This document shows positions 14,678 to 22,814 of a DNA stretch of 24,808 bases, one piece after another. The notes beneath the pieces are model-generated. The model was not told where the DNA came from and did no database searches. It was given only the letters and a program-made list of their open reading frames with translations. The first letter of the stretch is position 1. Every line of letters begins with the position of its first letter. The stretch is from positions 1 through 24,808 of the forward strand of contig JBGUZF010000085.1 in the NCBI GenBank assembly GCA_045222795.1, read 5' to 3'. A program made the translations under genes and the position numbers. Source of the DNA: Colimorpha sp045222795. GTDB lineage: Bacteria > Bacteroidota > Bacteroidia > Bacteroidales > P3.

Positions 14678-15297
14678 TGGATATTATCCTGAAATATTTT
14701 CCAAATCTTACGGAGCGGCAGCGTGAGCAGTTTGCCGCTCTGTTGCCTTTATACGAGGAGTGGAACGCGCAGATCAACGTTATCTCGCGCAAGGACATGG
14801 AGCATTTCTATGAGCACCATGTGCTGCACTCGCTGGCGATAGCCAAAGTCATTCAGTTCAAGCCTATGGCCGAGGTGCTCGATGTGGGTACCGGTGGCGG
14901 ATTCCCTGGTGTGCCGCTGGCCGTTATGTTCCCCGAGACGCATTTCACGCTGATAGACTCGATTGGTAAGAAGATAAAGGTGGTGAGCGATGTCATTGAA
15001 CGTGTGGGCTTGACTAACGCGAAGGCTATGCAGATAAGGGCCGAGCAGCTGGAGGGCGAGTACGACTTCATTGTTTCGCGTGCCGTCACCACGCTGGGCG
15101 AGTTTGTGCCGTGGGTCAAGGGCAAAGTCTCGAAGTCGCAGTACCACGATATGCGCAACGGCATACTCTACCTTAAGGGTGGCGACCTGAAGAACGAGTT
15201 GTTCACCTTCCGCCATAAGGTGAAGACCTGGGACATCAGCGAGTGGTTCGAAGAGGAGTTCTTCGAGACGAAGAAGGTAATCTACCTGCCGTTGTAG
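14677..15297 (+). CDS. rsmG: 16S rRNA (guanine527-N7)-methyltransferase RsmG
   Basis: RsmG (GidB) methylates G527 of 16S rRNA with SAM. The 206-aa protein has NVISRKD (34-40), HVLHSL, the SAM-binding loop LDVGTGGGFPGVPLA (68-82), HFTLIDSIGKK and VSRAVTTL, in the standard order and length. Its ATG shares the A of the rpoD stop. It ends 13 bp before the convergent barrel gene, with no hairpin in the gap, so the convergent transcripts probably overlap. Confidence 0.97.
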   Translation: MDIILKYFPNLTERQREQFAALLPLYEEWNAQINVISRKDMEHFYEHHVLHSLAIAKVIQFKPMAEVLDVGTGGGFPGVPLAVMFPETHFTLIDSIGKKIKVVSDVIERVGLTNAKAMQIRAEQLEGEYDFIVSRAVTTLGEFVPWVKGKVSKSQYHDMRNGILYLKGGDLKNELFTFRHKVKTWDISEWFEEEFFETKKVIYLPL

Positions 15298-15310
15298 TTT
15301 TCGGCTTTTT

Positions 15311-17263
15311 TCAGAAGAAAATTCCTATTGTGAATGCGCCGTTACGGCGATACATCTCGGGCTGACCCGGGGTGAGGATGCTGTTGTGCAGGCTGAAGTA
15401 GGAGTTCCACTCGATAAAGAAGAGTCGGGAATACTCAATGCCGATGCCAGCGCAGAAGCCATAGTCCCAGCGGTCGATGCTGTTGCCCAGCACGTCACGG
15501 TTGTCGCCCAGTCGGCCAGCGAAGGCGAAGCGGCCCCAGCCGCCAGCAGATAGATAAACGTGTATGTCAAGTGGGGGTTCGGGCTTTATGATGTCAAAGT
15601 GGAGATTCAGCGGCACCGTCAGGTTGTGTGTAGAGATGCGGCCGTTGTTGCCGGTGCGGCTGGTCATCCAGGCATACTGAAGGTCGGCGGCGAGGAAGAA
15701 GCGTCCGCCGAGGTGAAAGTGTGTGCCGAGACCCAGCTGCGGGCTGAAGCCACAGCGTGTGGCGGTGTCGGAGCCCACCAGCCGATTGCCGCCTAGGCCG
15801 CCGTAGTAGTAGAAGGCCCAGCGTGGGGTGGGCGGCAAGGTGAGTGCGGTGGTGTCTTTGGCAGAGCGAAGGGCATCCAATCTGTCTTGTTTGGAGCTGG
15901 CGTCGGCGATGAGGGCTTTTGTATTATCACTTGTATTACCAGAGTTACTGGAGAAAAACCTATTGAGTGCTTCCTGTACATTGCCGTCGAGGGGCAGAGT
16001 GTTGTATTGTTCCCAGAAGTCCTCGTCGTAGCTGCTCTGGCCAAAGGCTTTGGCGATGTTGCGGCTCTTGTGACCCTGCACGTCGTTGAGGCGCAGGAAG
16101 GAGGTGTCGGCGGGCTGCAGGTCGGTGAGGAGCCATTCTGTGCATTTTGTCCAACGCTGTTCGGGGGCTGTAAGCTCGTAGCCAAAGTTGCAATGCGAGC
16201 GGTAGGTGTAGTCGCTTTGATATACTATGTGGGTGAGGCAGTAGCGGCCGTTGAGCAGTTCGTAGTGTTCCGACTGCCGGTTATAGTGTACTGTGTAGCT
16301 GCTCCACGGTTGGAGTGCCCACATGCCGAGGTTGAAGTCGTAGCGGCCGGTGTCGTATTCGGCTGTGATATCTACGATGGCGAAGTTGTCCTGTCGGATG
16401 CGGAGGGTGTAGTGCCCCTTGAAGTGCTGGTTGCTTGTTTCGCTATAGTGGCTCAGTATCCAATAGTCGGTGCCGTCGGCATCGGTGTATTCTTGTATGG
16501 GTGCGAATTTCCGTTTGGTAGAATGGTCGGCATCAATGTCGAAGCATGCCCGCGGGGTTGCCACGGGGTCGGAGAAGGCTTGGTTGTCGCTGTAGTTGAG
16601 GTCGGCCATGGCTTTCTTGTTGTCGCCGCTGGCGATGCGCACCGCGAGGCTGTCGAGGATAAGCAGCCGGTGCTTGCGCACGGCCTTGTAGTTGTCGTCC
16701 ATCTCACGGCGGTAGTCGCTGAAGGTGTAGTAGGTCTTGGCGTCGTTGTGGGTGTAACCGTAACGCAGCATATCGACGACGCTCTCGTCGAAGAGGTAGA
16801 GTTCGCCGTCGAGCATACGCCAGTCGCGATGGAACCAGGTGCCCACAGTAGTGTCGATATGGTAGTTCTCGGGGATGCGGCGTACGGCCTCGTCGAGAAT
16901 GGCCTGAGGTGACGAGTATCCCGTCACTTGCACCTCTTGCAGCATTAGCGCGTGTGGTTCGAGGCTGATGTTTCCGTTTCCCTTCAGCTGCGCCACGCTG
17001 ACGGTCTTTTTCTTATAACCAATAGCTGAGAAGATGATAGAATCACCGCTTTTTATCTTCCCGCTTTCCAGTTTCAGCTTATATATTCCCATGTCGTTAC
17101 TCTGCACACCCACACAGGTGCCCTTCAACGCTACGGCTGTATAGGGCACGCCCTCTTTGTTTTTACCGTCGGTCACACGGCCTTGCAATGTGATATAACT
17201 CTGTGCGTGGAGGGTGGCGGCGGTCAATAAAAGCCCACAGATAAAAAGTATGCTCTTTCTCAT
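15311..17263 (-). CDS. outer-membrane barrel protein with carboxypeptidase-like regulatory domain
   Basis: A 650-aa secreted protein with signal peptide ending LHAQS. Residues about 24-105 form a carboxypeptidase-D-like beta-sandwich (ITLQGRVTDGKNKEGVPYTAV, SIIFSAIGYKK), as in TonB-dependent receptors and DUF5686-type proteins. A large middle part is unassigned. The last 160 residues alternate as beta strands (RWAFYYYGGLGGNRLVG, LNLHFDIIKPE, RNGAFTIGIFF) and end in Phe, as outer-membrane barrels do. No plug domain or TonB box is seen, so it is not a standard SusC. The stretch SSNSGNTSDNT (about 443-455) comes from an imperfect 12-bp repeat at 15919-15950. ATG 17263 shares ATGA with the GH2 stop, so it is the last gene of that operon. 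Confidence 0.75.
   Translation of the reverse strand: MRKSILFICGLLLTAATLHAQSYITLQGRVTDGKNKEGVPYTAVALKGTCVGVQSNDMGIYKLKLESGKIKSGDSIIFSAIGYKKKTVSVAQLKGNGNISLEPHALMLQEVQVTGYSSPQAILDEAVRRIPENYHIDTTVGTWFHRDWRMLDGELYLFDESVVDMLRYGYTHNDAKTYYTFSDYRREMDDNYKAVRKHRLLILDSLAVRIASGDNKKAMADLNYSDNQAFSDPVATPRACFDIDADHSTKRKFAPIQEYTDADGTDYWILSHYSETSNQHFKGHYTLRIRQDNFAIVDITAEYDTGRYDFNLGMWALQPWSSYTVHYNRQSEHYELLNGRYCLTHIVYQSDYTYRSHCNFGYELTAPEQRWTKCTEWLLTDLQPADTSFLRLNDVQGHKSRNIAKAFGQSSYDEDFWEQYNTLPLDGNVQEALNRFFSSNSGNTSDNTKALIADASSKQDRLDALRSAKDTTALTLPPTPRWAFYYYGGLGGNRLVGSDTATRCGFSPQLGLGTHFHLGGRFFLAADLQYAWMTSRTGNNGRISTHNLTVPLNLHFDIIKPEPPLDIHVYLSAGGWGRFAFAGRLGDNRDVLGNSIDRWDYGFCAGIGIEYSRLFFIEWNSYFSLHNSILTPGQPEMYRRNGAFTIGIFF
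15919..15950. repeat. imperfect 12-bp tandem in the barrel gene
   Basis: TTGTATTATCAC (15919-15930) and TTGTATTACCAG (15931-15942), followed by a degenerate third copy. It encodes a Ser/Asn-rich linker. Weaker than the other arrays. Confidence 0.4.
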
Positions 17264-19323
17264 TGGTATAACTCGTTCAAGGTTTTTATCTTTATTTTTA
17301 CATTGCTTACGTCGGCTTTGGGGTCGACGGGGATAAGGATGGTGCGGAGCTTCTCGCCTGCTTTGAGGTCGACGAAGTTGCGGGTGAAGTGGCCGTCGAT
17401 GTGCGGGTCGGTGTCGATGTAGAGGTCGTAGAGGTCGGTATTTGCTTTCAGAGTTACCACGAGGCTGCCATCGCTCTGCCAGGCCTGGCTGATGTTATAC
17501 TTGGGCTCGGGGTAGGTGCGGTCTTTGGGATAGACGGAGTAATACTGCTGCCAGCGGTCGAGGTCGACATCGTTGGCAAAGAGCGCCTGCGCGCGGTAGT
17601 GGAGAGCTTTCCAGTTGCCATAGTAGTCGATGCTGCTCCATGAAGCCACAGGCCAGCAATCGTTGAGCTGCCAGTAGAGGGTGCCAGAACAGTGTGTAGT
17701 GTGTAGTGTGTAGTGTGTAGTATTTGCCACTGTGCTGTCCACTACCCACTGTCCACTACCCACTATATGGCAGTAGATACCATATCCAACACCCCAGGCT
17801 TGGAGGAGTTGGGAGACGTAGGCGTAGTTCTCGAGGTTCAGCGTGCGGCTGTCGAAGCCGTAGTACTGCTGCATGGATTTGTCGATAATCTCGCGTCCGC
17901 GGCCGTGCTTCTGGTGGTTGCGGAGGGTGGGGGAGTCGATGGTGAGCTGGTCGTCGGGGCAGAAGCGGCGGATGGTGCTGATGAGCGGGTAGCTCTGGAA
18001 GCCGTACTCGCTCATGAAGCGGCCCGTCTTCTCGGCATATTTCTCAAAGGGTTCTTCGCCCCACCAGACACCCCAGTAGTGGCTGTCGCCGTGGGTGACG
18101 CATTCGGGGTGCCCCCAGCCGTAGAGCGGTGAGGTGGTGATGTAGGGGCGCTGCAAGGGGTCGTACTTGCTGACGGCTTGCGCCAGGATGCCCTTCTCGC
18201 CGAAGAGGGTGTCGATGCCGTGCTGCAGATGGGCGATTTGTTCGGGTGTCCAGTTGTACTGCTGCTGCCAGCCCCAGTCTTCCCAGCCGTTCTTCACCTC
18301 GTTGTTGCCGCACCAGAGGACGACGCAGGGGTGACGGGCGATGCGGCGCACCTGCTCTTCGGCTTCGGTCTTCACGTTGGAGAGGAAGGCGGTGTCGGAA
18401 GGGTAGAGGGCGCAGCTGAAGTTGAAGTCCATCCATACCATGAGGCCCAGCGAGTCGCAGAGGTCGAAGAAATAGTCGTGCTCGTAGATGCCGCCGCCCC
18501 ATACGCGCAGCATGTTGAAGCCTGCCTCCTTGGCGGAGCAGAGCAGGTGTCGGTAGCGGTCTCTATTGGCTTTGTTGTCCACAGGGAAGGAGTGCACGGG
18601 AATCCAGTTGGCACCCTTGATGAAGATAGGTTTGCCGTCGCGGTAGAAGGTGAAAGACTGACCGATGGAGTCGGGTTCCTGGCGGAGTTCCACTCTAATG
18701 GGACTAGTAATACTAGTGGCACTAGTTATGCTAGGTCTTTTGTTAGTAATGTAGACGGGTTTCCAGATGCCGCAGGTCATCAGTTTCGGTCCCCAATCCC
18801 AACCCTGTTGGTAAGGCGCTATACGGGAGAAGGCGCGCTGGTCGGGGAGTGTGATGCTGTAAGCCCATTGTTTTGAACTGTCGTTGGGATTATAGAAGCT
18901 GACGTAGATGGTGAGGCTGTCGCCAAACTGGTCGCGGGTGACGAGGCGCTCGTACCGGCTGAACATATTGCTGTGCTCTTCGCGGTTGTACTTGGGACTG
19001 CCGATGGAAATCAAAGCATCGCCTGCAAGTCCTTCGAATACCAGCCAAAGGGAGTCGCCTTCGGGTAGTTGGTCAGAAGCCACAACCGTCTTGTAGGTCC
19101 AAATAACATTGGGCACCCACTGCACGGAGTCCTCATTGGTGCCGTAGTATGGGTCGGGGATAAGGCCGTTGGCCATCAGGTCTGTATGTACAAATCCCGG
19201 CACCGTGGCGGGATACCATTGGCCGGTATTGTGGAACTGCCAGTCGGTGAGTTCCAACGTGTTGGGCCATGAACTGCATGCTGCCAGCAGAAATGGTAGG
19301 AGAAGAAAGGATAGGCGTTTCAT
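17260..19323 (-). CDS. beta-mannosidase-like GH2 lipoprotein lacking two accessory domains
   Basis: The protein is 687 aa and begins with a lipoprotein signal (lipobox LLAAC, Cys16). The jelly-roll domain (about 24-192; VPGFVHTDLM, GWDWGPKLM, GIWKPVYI) and the TIM barrel (RDGKPIFIKGANWIP, LRVWGGGIYEHD) match GH2 beta-mannosidases; acid/base E342 lies in CGNNEV and nucleophile E439 in SEYGF, then TLYWQLNDCWP. Family members are usually about 850 aa. Here the Ig-like domain between jelly roll and barrel is missing, and a 9-bp repeat array encodes the joint (196-207). The domain before the final Ig-like one is also gone. A second array (519-544) replaces the segment before GTLYWQ. Activity is uncertain. 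It starts 1 bp after the DUF486 gene. Confidence 0.88.
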   Translation of the reverse strand: MKRLSFLLLPFLLAACSSWPNTLELTDWQFHNTGQWYPATVPGFVHTDLMANGLIPDPYYGTNEDSVQWVPNVIWTYKTVVASDQLPEGDSLWLVFEGLAGDALISIGSPKYNREEHSNMFSRYERLVTRDQFGDSLTIYVSFYNPNDSSKQWAYSITLPDQRAFSRIAPYQQGWDWGPKLMTCGIWKPVYITNKRPSITSATSITSPIRVELRQEPDSIGQSFTFYRDGKPIFIKGANWIPVHSFPVDNKANRDRYRHLLCSAKEAGFNMLRVWGGGIYEHDYFFDLCDSLGLMVWMDFNFSCALYPSDTAFLSNVKTEAEEQVRRIARHPCVVLWCGNNEVKNGWEDWGWQQQYNWTPEQIAHLQHGIDTLFGEKGILAQAVSKYDPLQRPYITTSPLYGWGHPECVTHGDSHYWGVWWGEEPFEKYAEKTGRFMSEYGFQSYPLISTIRRFCPDDQLTIDSPTLRNHQKHGRGREIIDKSMQQYYGFDSRTLNLENYAYVSQLLQAWGVGYGIYCHIVGSGQWVVDSTVANTTHYTLHTTHCSGTLYWQLNDCWPVASWSSIDYYGNWKALHYRAQALFANDVDLDRWQQYYSVYPKDRTYPEPKYNISQAWQSDGSLVVTLKANTDLYDLYIDTDPHIDGHFTRNFVDLKAGEKLRTILIPVDPKADVSNVKIKIKTLNELYQ
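17694..17764. repeat. back-to-back heptamer arrays inside the GH2 gene
   Basis: GTGTAGT four times (17694-17721) is followed, after 12 bp, by GCTGTCC, ACTACCC, ACTGTCC, ACTACCC (17734-17761). The two halves are in opposite orientation and partly complementary. They encode residues 519-544. In the one unit whose phase would give TAG the coding strand has CAG (codon 525). Confidence 0.88.
18703..18738. repeat. 9-bp ACTAGTnnn array at the GH2 domain joint
   Basis: ACTAGTAAT, ACTAGTGGC, ACTAGTTAT and degenerate GCTAGGTCT. It encodes PSITSATSITSP (197-208) between the jelly roll and the barrel, where the family has a whole Ig-like domain. Confidence 0.85.
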
Positions 19324-19324
19324 T

Positions 19325-19702
19325 TTATTTGGTTTTCATAAAGGCAAAGACGACCGCTAAGATGATAAAGACGAAGCTGACGAGGTGGTTCCAACGGATG
19401 GGCTCACTCTTGAAGACCGTTGCCACGATGACGGTGAAGACGGTCAGCGAGATGCACTCAGCCAATATCTTCAGTTGCATCAGCGAGAATGGACCGCCGT
19501 TGATCTGGCTGCCTATGCGGTTGGCGGGTATCATGAATGAGTACTCGAAGAAGGCCACGCCCCACGAGGTGAGGATGATGAGGATGAGGGGCCAGCTGGT
19601 GTTGATCTTCATCTCGGTGAGCTTGAGGTTGCCGTACCAGGCGAAGGTCATGAAGACGTTGCTGACAATCAGTAGCAGTATGGTGATTAGAGCTTTTGGC
19701 AT
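19325..19702 (-). CDS. DMT-type DUF486 membrane protein
   Basis: The 125-aa product (from ATG 19702) has four hydrophobic segments: LITILLLIVSNVFMTFAWYG, WPLILIILTSWGVAFFEYS, ILAECISLTVFTVIVATVF and LVSFVFIILAVVFAFM. The MIPANRIGSQ and FSLMQLKILAE segments are typical of DUF486 (COG3169), a small drug/metabolite-transporter-like family; the substrate is unknown. The long frame upstream of 19702 is a shadow of cinA. It overlaps the end of cinA by 16 bp, and the GH2 gene begins 1 bp after its stop, so it sits inside one operon. Confidence 0.88.
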   Translation of the reverse strand: MPKALITILLLIVSNVFMTFAWYGNLKLTEMKINTSWPLILIILTSWGVAFFEYSFMIPANRIGSQINGGPFSLMQLKILAECISLTVFTVIVATVFKSEPIRWNHLVSFVFIILAVVFAFMKTK

Positions 19703-20937
19703 ATCAGTCTTATTAACATTGCGAACGCTTGGTTGGTGCTGCGGTCGATGTTCTGCTGGCGGCGGTTTGCACCGAATTGCAGCAGTTTGGCTTCGGTGCG
19801 AGTGGCACTGGCGACGGCAATCCACACGGTGCCTACGGGCTTCTCCGGTGTGCCGCCGTCGGGGCCGGCGATGCCGGTGGTGGCGATGGCCAGGTCGGCA
19901 CCGAGGCGCTCCCTGACACCCTCGACCATTTCGCGGACGGTCTCCTCGCTCACGGCTCCGTGGGCCTCCAAAGTGCTGTGTTTCACGCCGAGGACGCATT
20001 CTTTCACCTCGTTGCTGTAGGCGATGACGCCGCCGCGGAAATAAGCCGATGCACCGGCCTGAGCCGTGAGTAGGCGTGCGATGTTGCCGCCCGTGCAACT
20101 TTCGGCGGTGGCCAGCGTCAGGCCGCGCTCGACGAGGGTCTTGTGCACCAGCTCGGCAAGGGTCTCGCAGTCTTCGCCGACGATATACTTGCCGGCTATC
20201 TTGTAAAGCTCCGGCAGGAGTTTTTCTATAGTTCCTATAGTATCTATAGTTCCTATAGGGAAGTGGGCAGTAAGGCGCAGCTTGGTGAGGCCCGCCACAG
20301 GCAGGTAGGCTAACTTGATGTTCGCGGGCAGCGACAGCTCCCACGGCTCGATGAGGTCGCTCAGGAAACTCTCGCCAATGCCCTGCGTCAGTATGTTCTT
20401 GGTGGTGATTATATCGGTCTTGAAGGTCTCCTGCAGTTTGGGTATCACTCGGTTCTTCATCAGCCACTCCATCTCGAAGGGCACGCCGGGCAGCGACACG
20501 AGTACTTTCCCGTCGTTAGCGAACCACATGCAGGGTGCGGTACCGAGGTCGTTGTTGAGTACCTCGCAGCATTTAGGCACCAGCGCCTGTGCACGATTGA
20601 CGGGTGTCAGCTCATAGCCGCGTGCCGTGAAGATGCGGCGCACGTTCTCCAGCGCCACCTCGCTTTCCACCAGTTCGCTGTCGAAATACTCACACAGCAG
20701 TTTCTTGGTGATGTCGTCCTTGGTGGGACCTAGGCCGCCGGTGACAAGCACCGCGGCGCTCTCCTGCATCGCCTCGTCGACGGCGTCCCAGATATCCTGA
20801 TATACGTCGCCTACCACCACGGTGCGGCGCACGTCCATGCCCACAGCGGTGAGCATATGGCTCATCGTCGAGGCGTTGGTGTTGACGACCTGCCCTATCA
20901 GCAGCTCGTCGCCTATATTAACAATTGTGACATTCAT
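19687..20937 (-). CDS. cinA: CinA-family protein (NMN deamidase / ADP-ribose pyrophosphatase-like)
   Basis: The 416-aa protein has two domains. The N-terminal COG1058/MoaB-like domain (1-170) contains MNVTIVNIGDELLIGQVVNTN-type opening, VTGGLGPTKDD and LPGVPFEMEWL. The C-terminal PncC domain (about 255-416) contains ATAESCTGGNIA, FRGGVIAYSNEVK and GIAGPDGGTPEKPVGTVW. The family recycles NMN and hydrolyses ADP-ribose. ATG 20937 gives the normal N-terminus; the frame back to 21006 is repeat. A 9-bp array adds GTIDTIGTI in the linker (226-238). The leader is a set of octamers shared with the folA tail. It follows folA by 61 bp and overlaps DUF486. Confidence 0.95.
   Translation of the reverse strand: MNVTIVNIGDELLIGQVVNTNASTMSHMLTAVGMDVRRTVVVGDVYQDIWDAVDEAMQESAAVLVTGGLGPTKDDITKKLLCEYFDSELVESEVALENVRRIFTARGYELTPVNRAQALVPKCCEVLNNDLGTAPCMWFANDGKVLVSLPGVPFEMEWLMKNRVIPKLQETFKTDIITTKNILTQGIGESFLSDLIEPWELSLPANIKLAYLPVAGLTKLRLTAHFPIGTIDTIGTIEKLLPELYKIAGKYIVGEDCETLAELVHKTLVERGLTLATAESCTGGNIARLLTAQAGASAYFRGGVIAYSNEVKECVLGVKHSTLEAHGAVSEETVREMVEGVRERLGADLAIATTGIAGPDGGTPEKPVGTVWIAVASATRTEAKLLQFGANRRQQNIDRSTNQAFAMLIRLICQKL
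20226..20261. repeat. 9-bp CTATAGTTC array in the cinA interdomain linker
   Basis: CTATAGTTC, CTATAGTAT, CTATAGTTC, CTATAGGGA. The unit is a multiple of three, so copy changes keep the frame. It encodes FPIGTIDTIGTI between the two CinA domains. Confidence 0.88.
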
Positions 20938-20938
20938 G

Positions 20939-21020
20939 ATTGCTTGATTGTTTGATTGTTTGATTGTGTAAGTGTGCTTGCGCAAGTCACTCAAGCATTT
21001 ACGCATTTAAGCAATCAGGC
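20939..21020. repeat. opposed octamer arrays spanning cinA leader and folA 3' end
   Basis: ATTGCTTG, ATTGTTTG, ATTGTTTG, ATTGTGTA (20939-20970) face ACTCAAGC, ATTTACGC, ATTTAAGC, AATCAGGC (20989-21020). A perfect palindrome CTTGCGCAAG (20977-20986) lies between them. The right array contains the folA stop codon and encodes its last residues. Confidence 0.85.
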
Positions 21021-21538
21021 ATTATTTTTCTGCCGTATTCTGCGTAGCTGAATTCCAGACCGCTCTTCTCGTCCACCATGCACTCGGTTTCGTTGATTTT
21101 GTTGAATTTCGAGAGGTCGATAATGGGAAAGAAGGTATCGGCCTCGGGGAACTCTTTGTGCACCCAGGTGACGTAAAGACGGTTTACACATGGCATGAGC
21201 ATATTGTAGATGCGGCCACCACCGATGATGAACACCTCGTCGTCGCAGTCGCGCAGTAAATCGAACAGGCCATTGACGCTATGCACCACTTCAGCGCCTT
21301 CGGGACAGAAGTCTTCACTCTGCGAGAAGACAATATTGCGGCGCCCCACGAGTGGGCGCTTGGGCAGGCTCTCCCAGGTGCGGCGTCCCATGACGACGGG
21401 GTGCCCCATAGTCAAAGCCTTGAAGCGCTTGAGGTCGCCCGAGAGGTGCCACGGCATATCGCCGTTGAGCCCAATGGCGCGATTCTCGGCTTGCGCCACG
21501 ATTATCGAGAGATTCGGTTTCTTGTTGATGTCTATCAT
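20999..21538 (-). CDS. folA: dihydrofolate reductase
   Basis: DHFR reduces dihydrofolate to THF with NADPH. The 179-aa protein has LSIIVAQAENRAIGLNGDMPWHL-type opening, the catalytic Asp35 in HLSGDLKRFK, VVMGRRTWESLP, RRNIVFSQ, DEVFIIGGGRIYNML and VHKEFPEADTFFP, all in order. The last residues (about MPDCLNA) are coded by an octamer repeat that also holds the stop, so the C-terminal tail is repeat-derived. It lies 55 bp after hydF and 61 bp before cinA in one run of minus-strand genes. No promoter is evident just upstream. Confidence 0.97.
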   Translation of the reverse strand: MIDINKKPNLSIIVAQAENRAIGLNGDMPWHLSGDLKRFKALTMGHPVVMGRRTWESLPKRPLVGRRNIVFSQSEDFCPEGAEVVHSVNGLFDLLRDCDDEVFIIGGGRIYNMLMPCVNRLYVTWVHKEFPEADTFFPIIDLSKFNKINETECMVDEKSGLEFSYAEYGRKIMPDCLNA

Positions 21539-21593
21539 GTTTTATTCTATTTCTCAATCAGATTGGAAAAGATTTTAAAAGAAATTATATGCG

Positions 21594-22748
21594 TCAGCCT
21601 TTCTTTCCCAATCTTTTAAAATATGAAGGAGTATTAAATATTCTTGTGGCTCTTTCGAAGATGCCGCCGCACCAGGCCAGCGCGAGGCCGTAGTTGCTTA
21701 CCGGCACGCCGGCCTCCAATGCCGGTAGCAGACGGGCCTTCACCTGTTGGGCGGTAATGACGCAGCCGCCGCATTGGATGACAAGCGCGTATTGCTTCAA
21801 GTCGTAGGGTAGGGGCGACTGGCCGCCGATGACCTCGCAGCGCAGATCTTTGCCGGTGGCCTTGCGCAGCGCTGCGGGCAGTTTCACGCGGCCGATGTCC
21901 TCGCAGGTGACATTGTGCGTGCAGCTCTCCAGCAGCAGCACGCGGTCGCCGTCCTTCAGGTCGCCAATCTTACGCGTACCTTCGAGGTACTCTTTGAAGA
22001 GCCCCTTTTGTCGCGCCAGCACCACGCTGAAGCTCGTCAGCGACACCTCGTTGGGAACGATGGCGGCTACCTTCTGGAAAGCTTGGCTGTCGGTGATGAC
22101 TAGGGCGGGAGTATCCTTCAATGCTGCCAGAGTGGAGGGCAGTTCTCCTGGCTGGCAGAAGAAAGCCTGTGCGTGCAGGTCCATCAGGTCGCGTAGCACC
22201 TGCACCTGCGGCAGTATCATGCGTCCTTCGGGAGCCGAACTGTCAATGGGCGTAACAAGCACCACAGTGTCGCTGGCATTGATAATGTCGCCCAGCAGGC
22301 TTCGTCCGCGGTAGGCGCTTTCGGGCAGGGTTTCTTTTATCTGCGCTATGAGTGCCTCTTTGTCTAGGGGGGCGGCTTTTGTCAGCACCTTGAGCATCGG
22401 CGTGCCGTGCTCGCGGCACCAGCGTTCCACCATCTCCTCAGGCTCGCCGTAGGCGCCTTCGGTGTAGAGCAATAGTGCCAGGTCGACCTCGGCCAGCGCC
22501 GCCATACTCTTTTCTACACGCATCTTGCCGAGTTCGCCTTCGTCGTCGATACCCGCGGTGTCGATTAGCACCACAGGCCCTATGCCGCCAATCTCCATGC
22601 TTTTGCGCACGGGGTCGGTGGTGGTGCCGGCGGTGTCGCTCACGATAGCTATCTGCTGCCCTGTGAGCCAGTTGATCATGGTGCTCTTGCCCACGTTGCG
22701 GCGGCCGAAGAAGCCTATGCGCGGCTTCAGTTCATTCCCTTTTTCCAT
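21594..22748 (-). CDS. hydF: [FeFe] hydrogenase H-cluster maturation GTPase HydF
   Basis: HydF is the scaffold that carries the 2Fe subcluster made by HydE and HydG and hands it to the hydrogenase. The 384-aa protein has a GTPase domain with P-loop GRRNVGKS (15-22), DTAGTTTDPV and DTAGID; the usual NKxD motif is replaced by TKAAPLD. The C-terminal cluster-binding domain has C276-T-H278 and C326-x2-C329, the CxH...CxxC ligands of the family. The Lys-rich end (FKRLGKKG) is coded by an A/T-rich repeat-like stretch. A TATCTTTG promoter lies just upstream. It heads the minus-strand run with folA and cinA. Confidence 0.96.
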   Translation of the reverse strand: MEKGNELKPRIGFFGRRNVGKSTMINWLTGQQIAIVSDTAGTTTDPVRKSMEIGGIGPVVLIDTAGIDDEGELGKMRVEKSMAALAEVDLALLLYTEGAYGEPEEMVERWCREHGTPMLKVLTKAAPLDKEALIAQIKETLPESAYRGRSLLGDIINASDTVVLVTPIDSSAPEGRMILPQVQVLRDLMDLHAQAFFCQPGELPSTLAALKDTPALVITDSQAFQKVAAIVPNEVSLTSFSVVLARQKGLFKEYLEGTRKIGDLKDGDRVLLLESCTHNVTCEDIGRVKLPAALRKATGKDLRCEVIGGQSPLPYDLKQYALVIQCGGCVITAQQVKARLLPALEAGVPVSNYGLALAWCGGIFERATRIFNTPSYFKRLGKKG

Positions 22749-22752
22749 ATTG

Positions 22753-22760
22753 CAAAGATA
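22753..22760 (-). promoter_or_regulatory. -7 element of the hydF promoter
   Basis: The minus strand reads TATCTTTG, matching TAnnTTTG, only 4 bp before the hydF ATG, so the transcript would be nearly leaderless. No clear -33 TTTG is seen. Confidence 0.6.
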
Positions 22761-22814
22761 CTAAATAAAAATCACCCGCGCGCAGAAAGTTATCAACCTG
22801 TCGTGGAAAAGTTG

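Noticed and set aside
21565..21620. Terminator between hydF and folA from the facing TTTTAAAA stretches
   Set aside because: TTTTAAAA is self-complementary and the stem is AT-only with a long loop inside the hydF end; not convincing.
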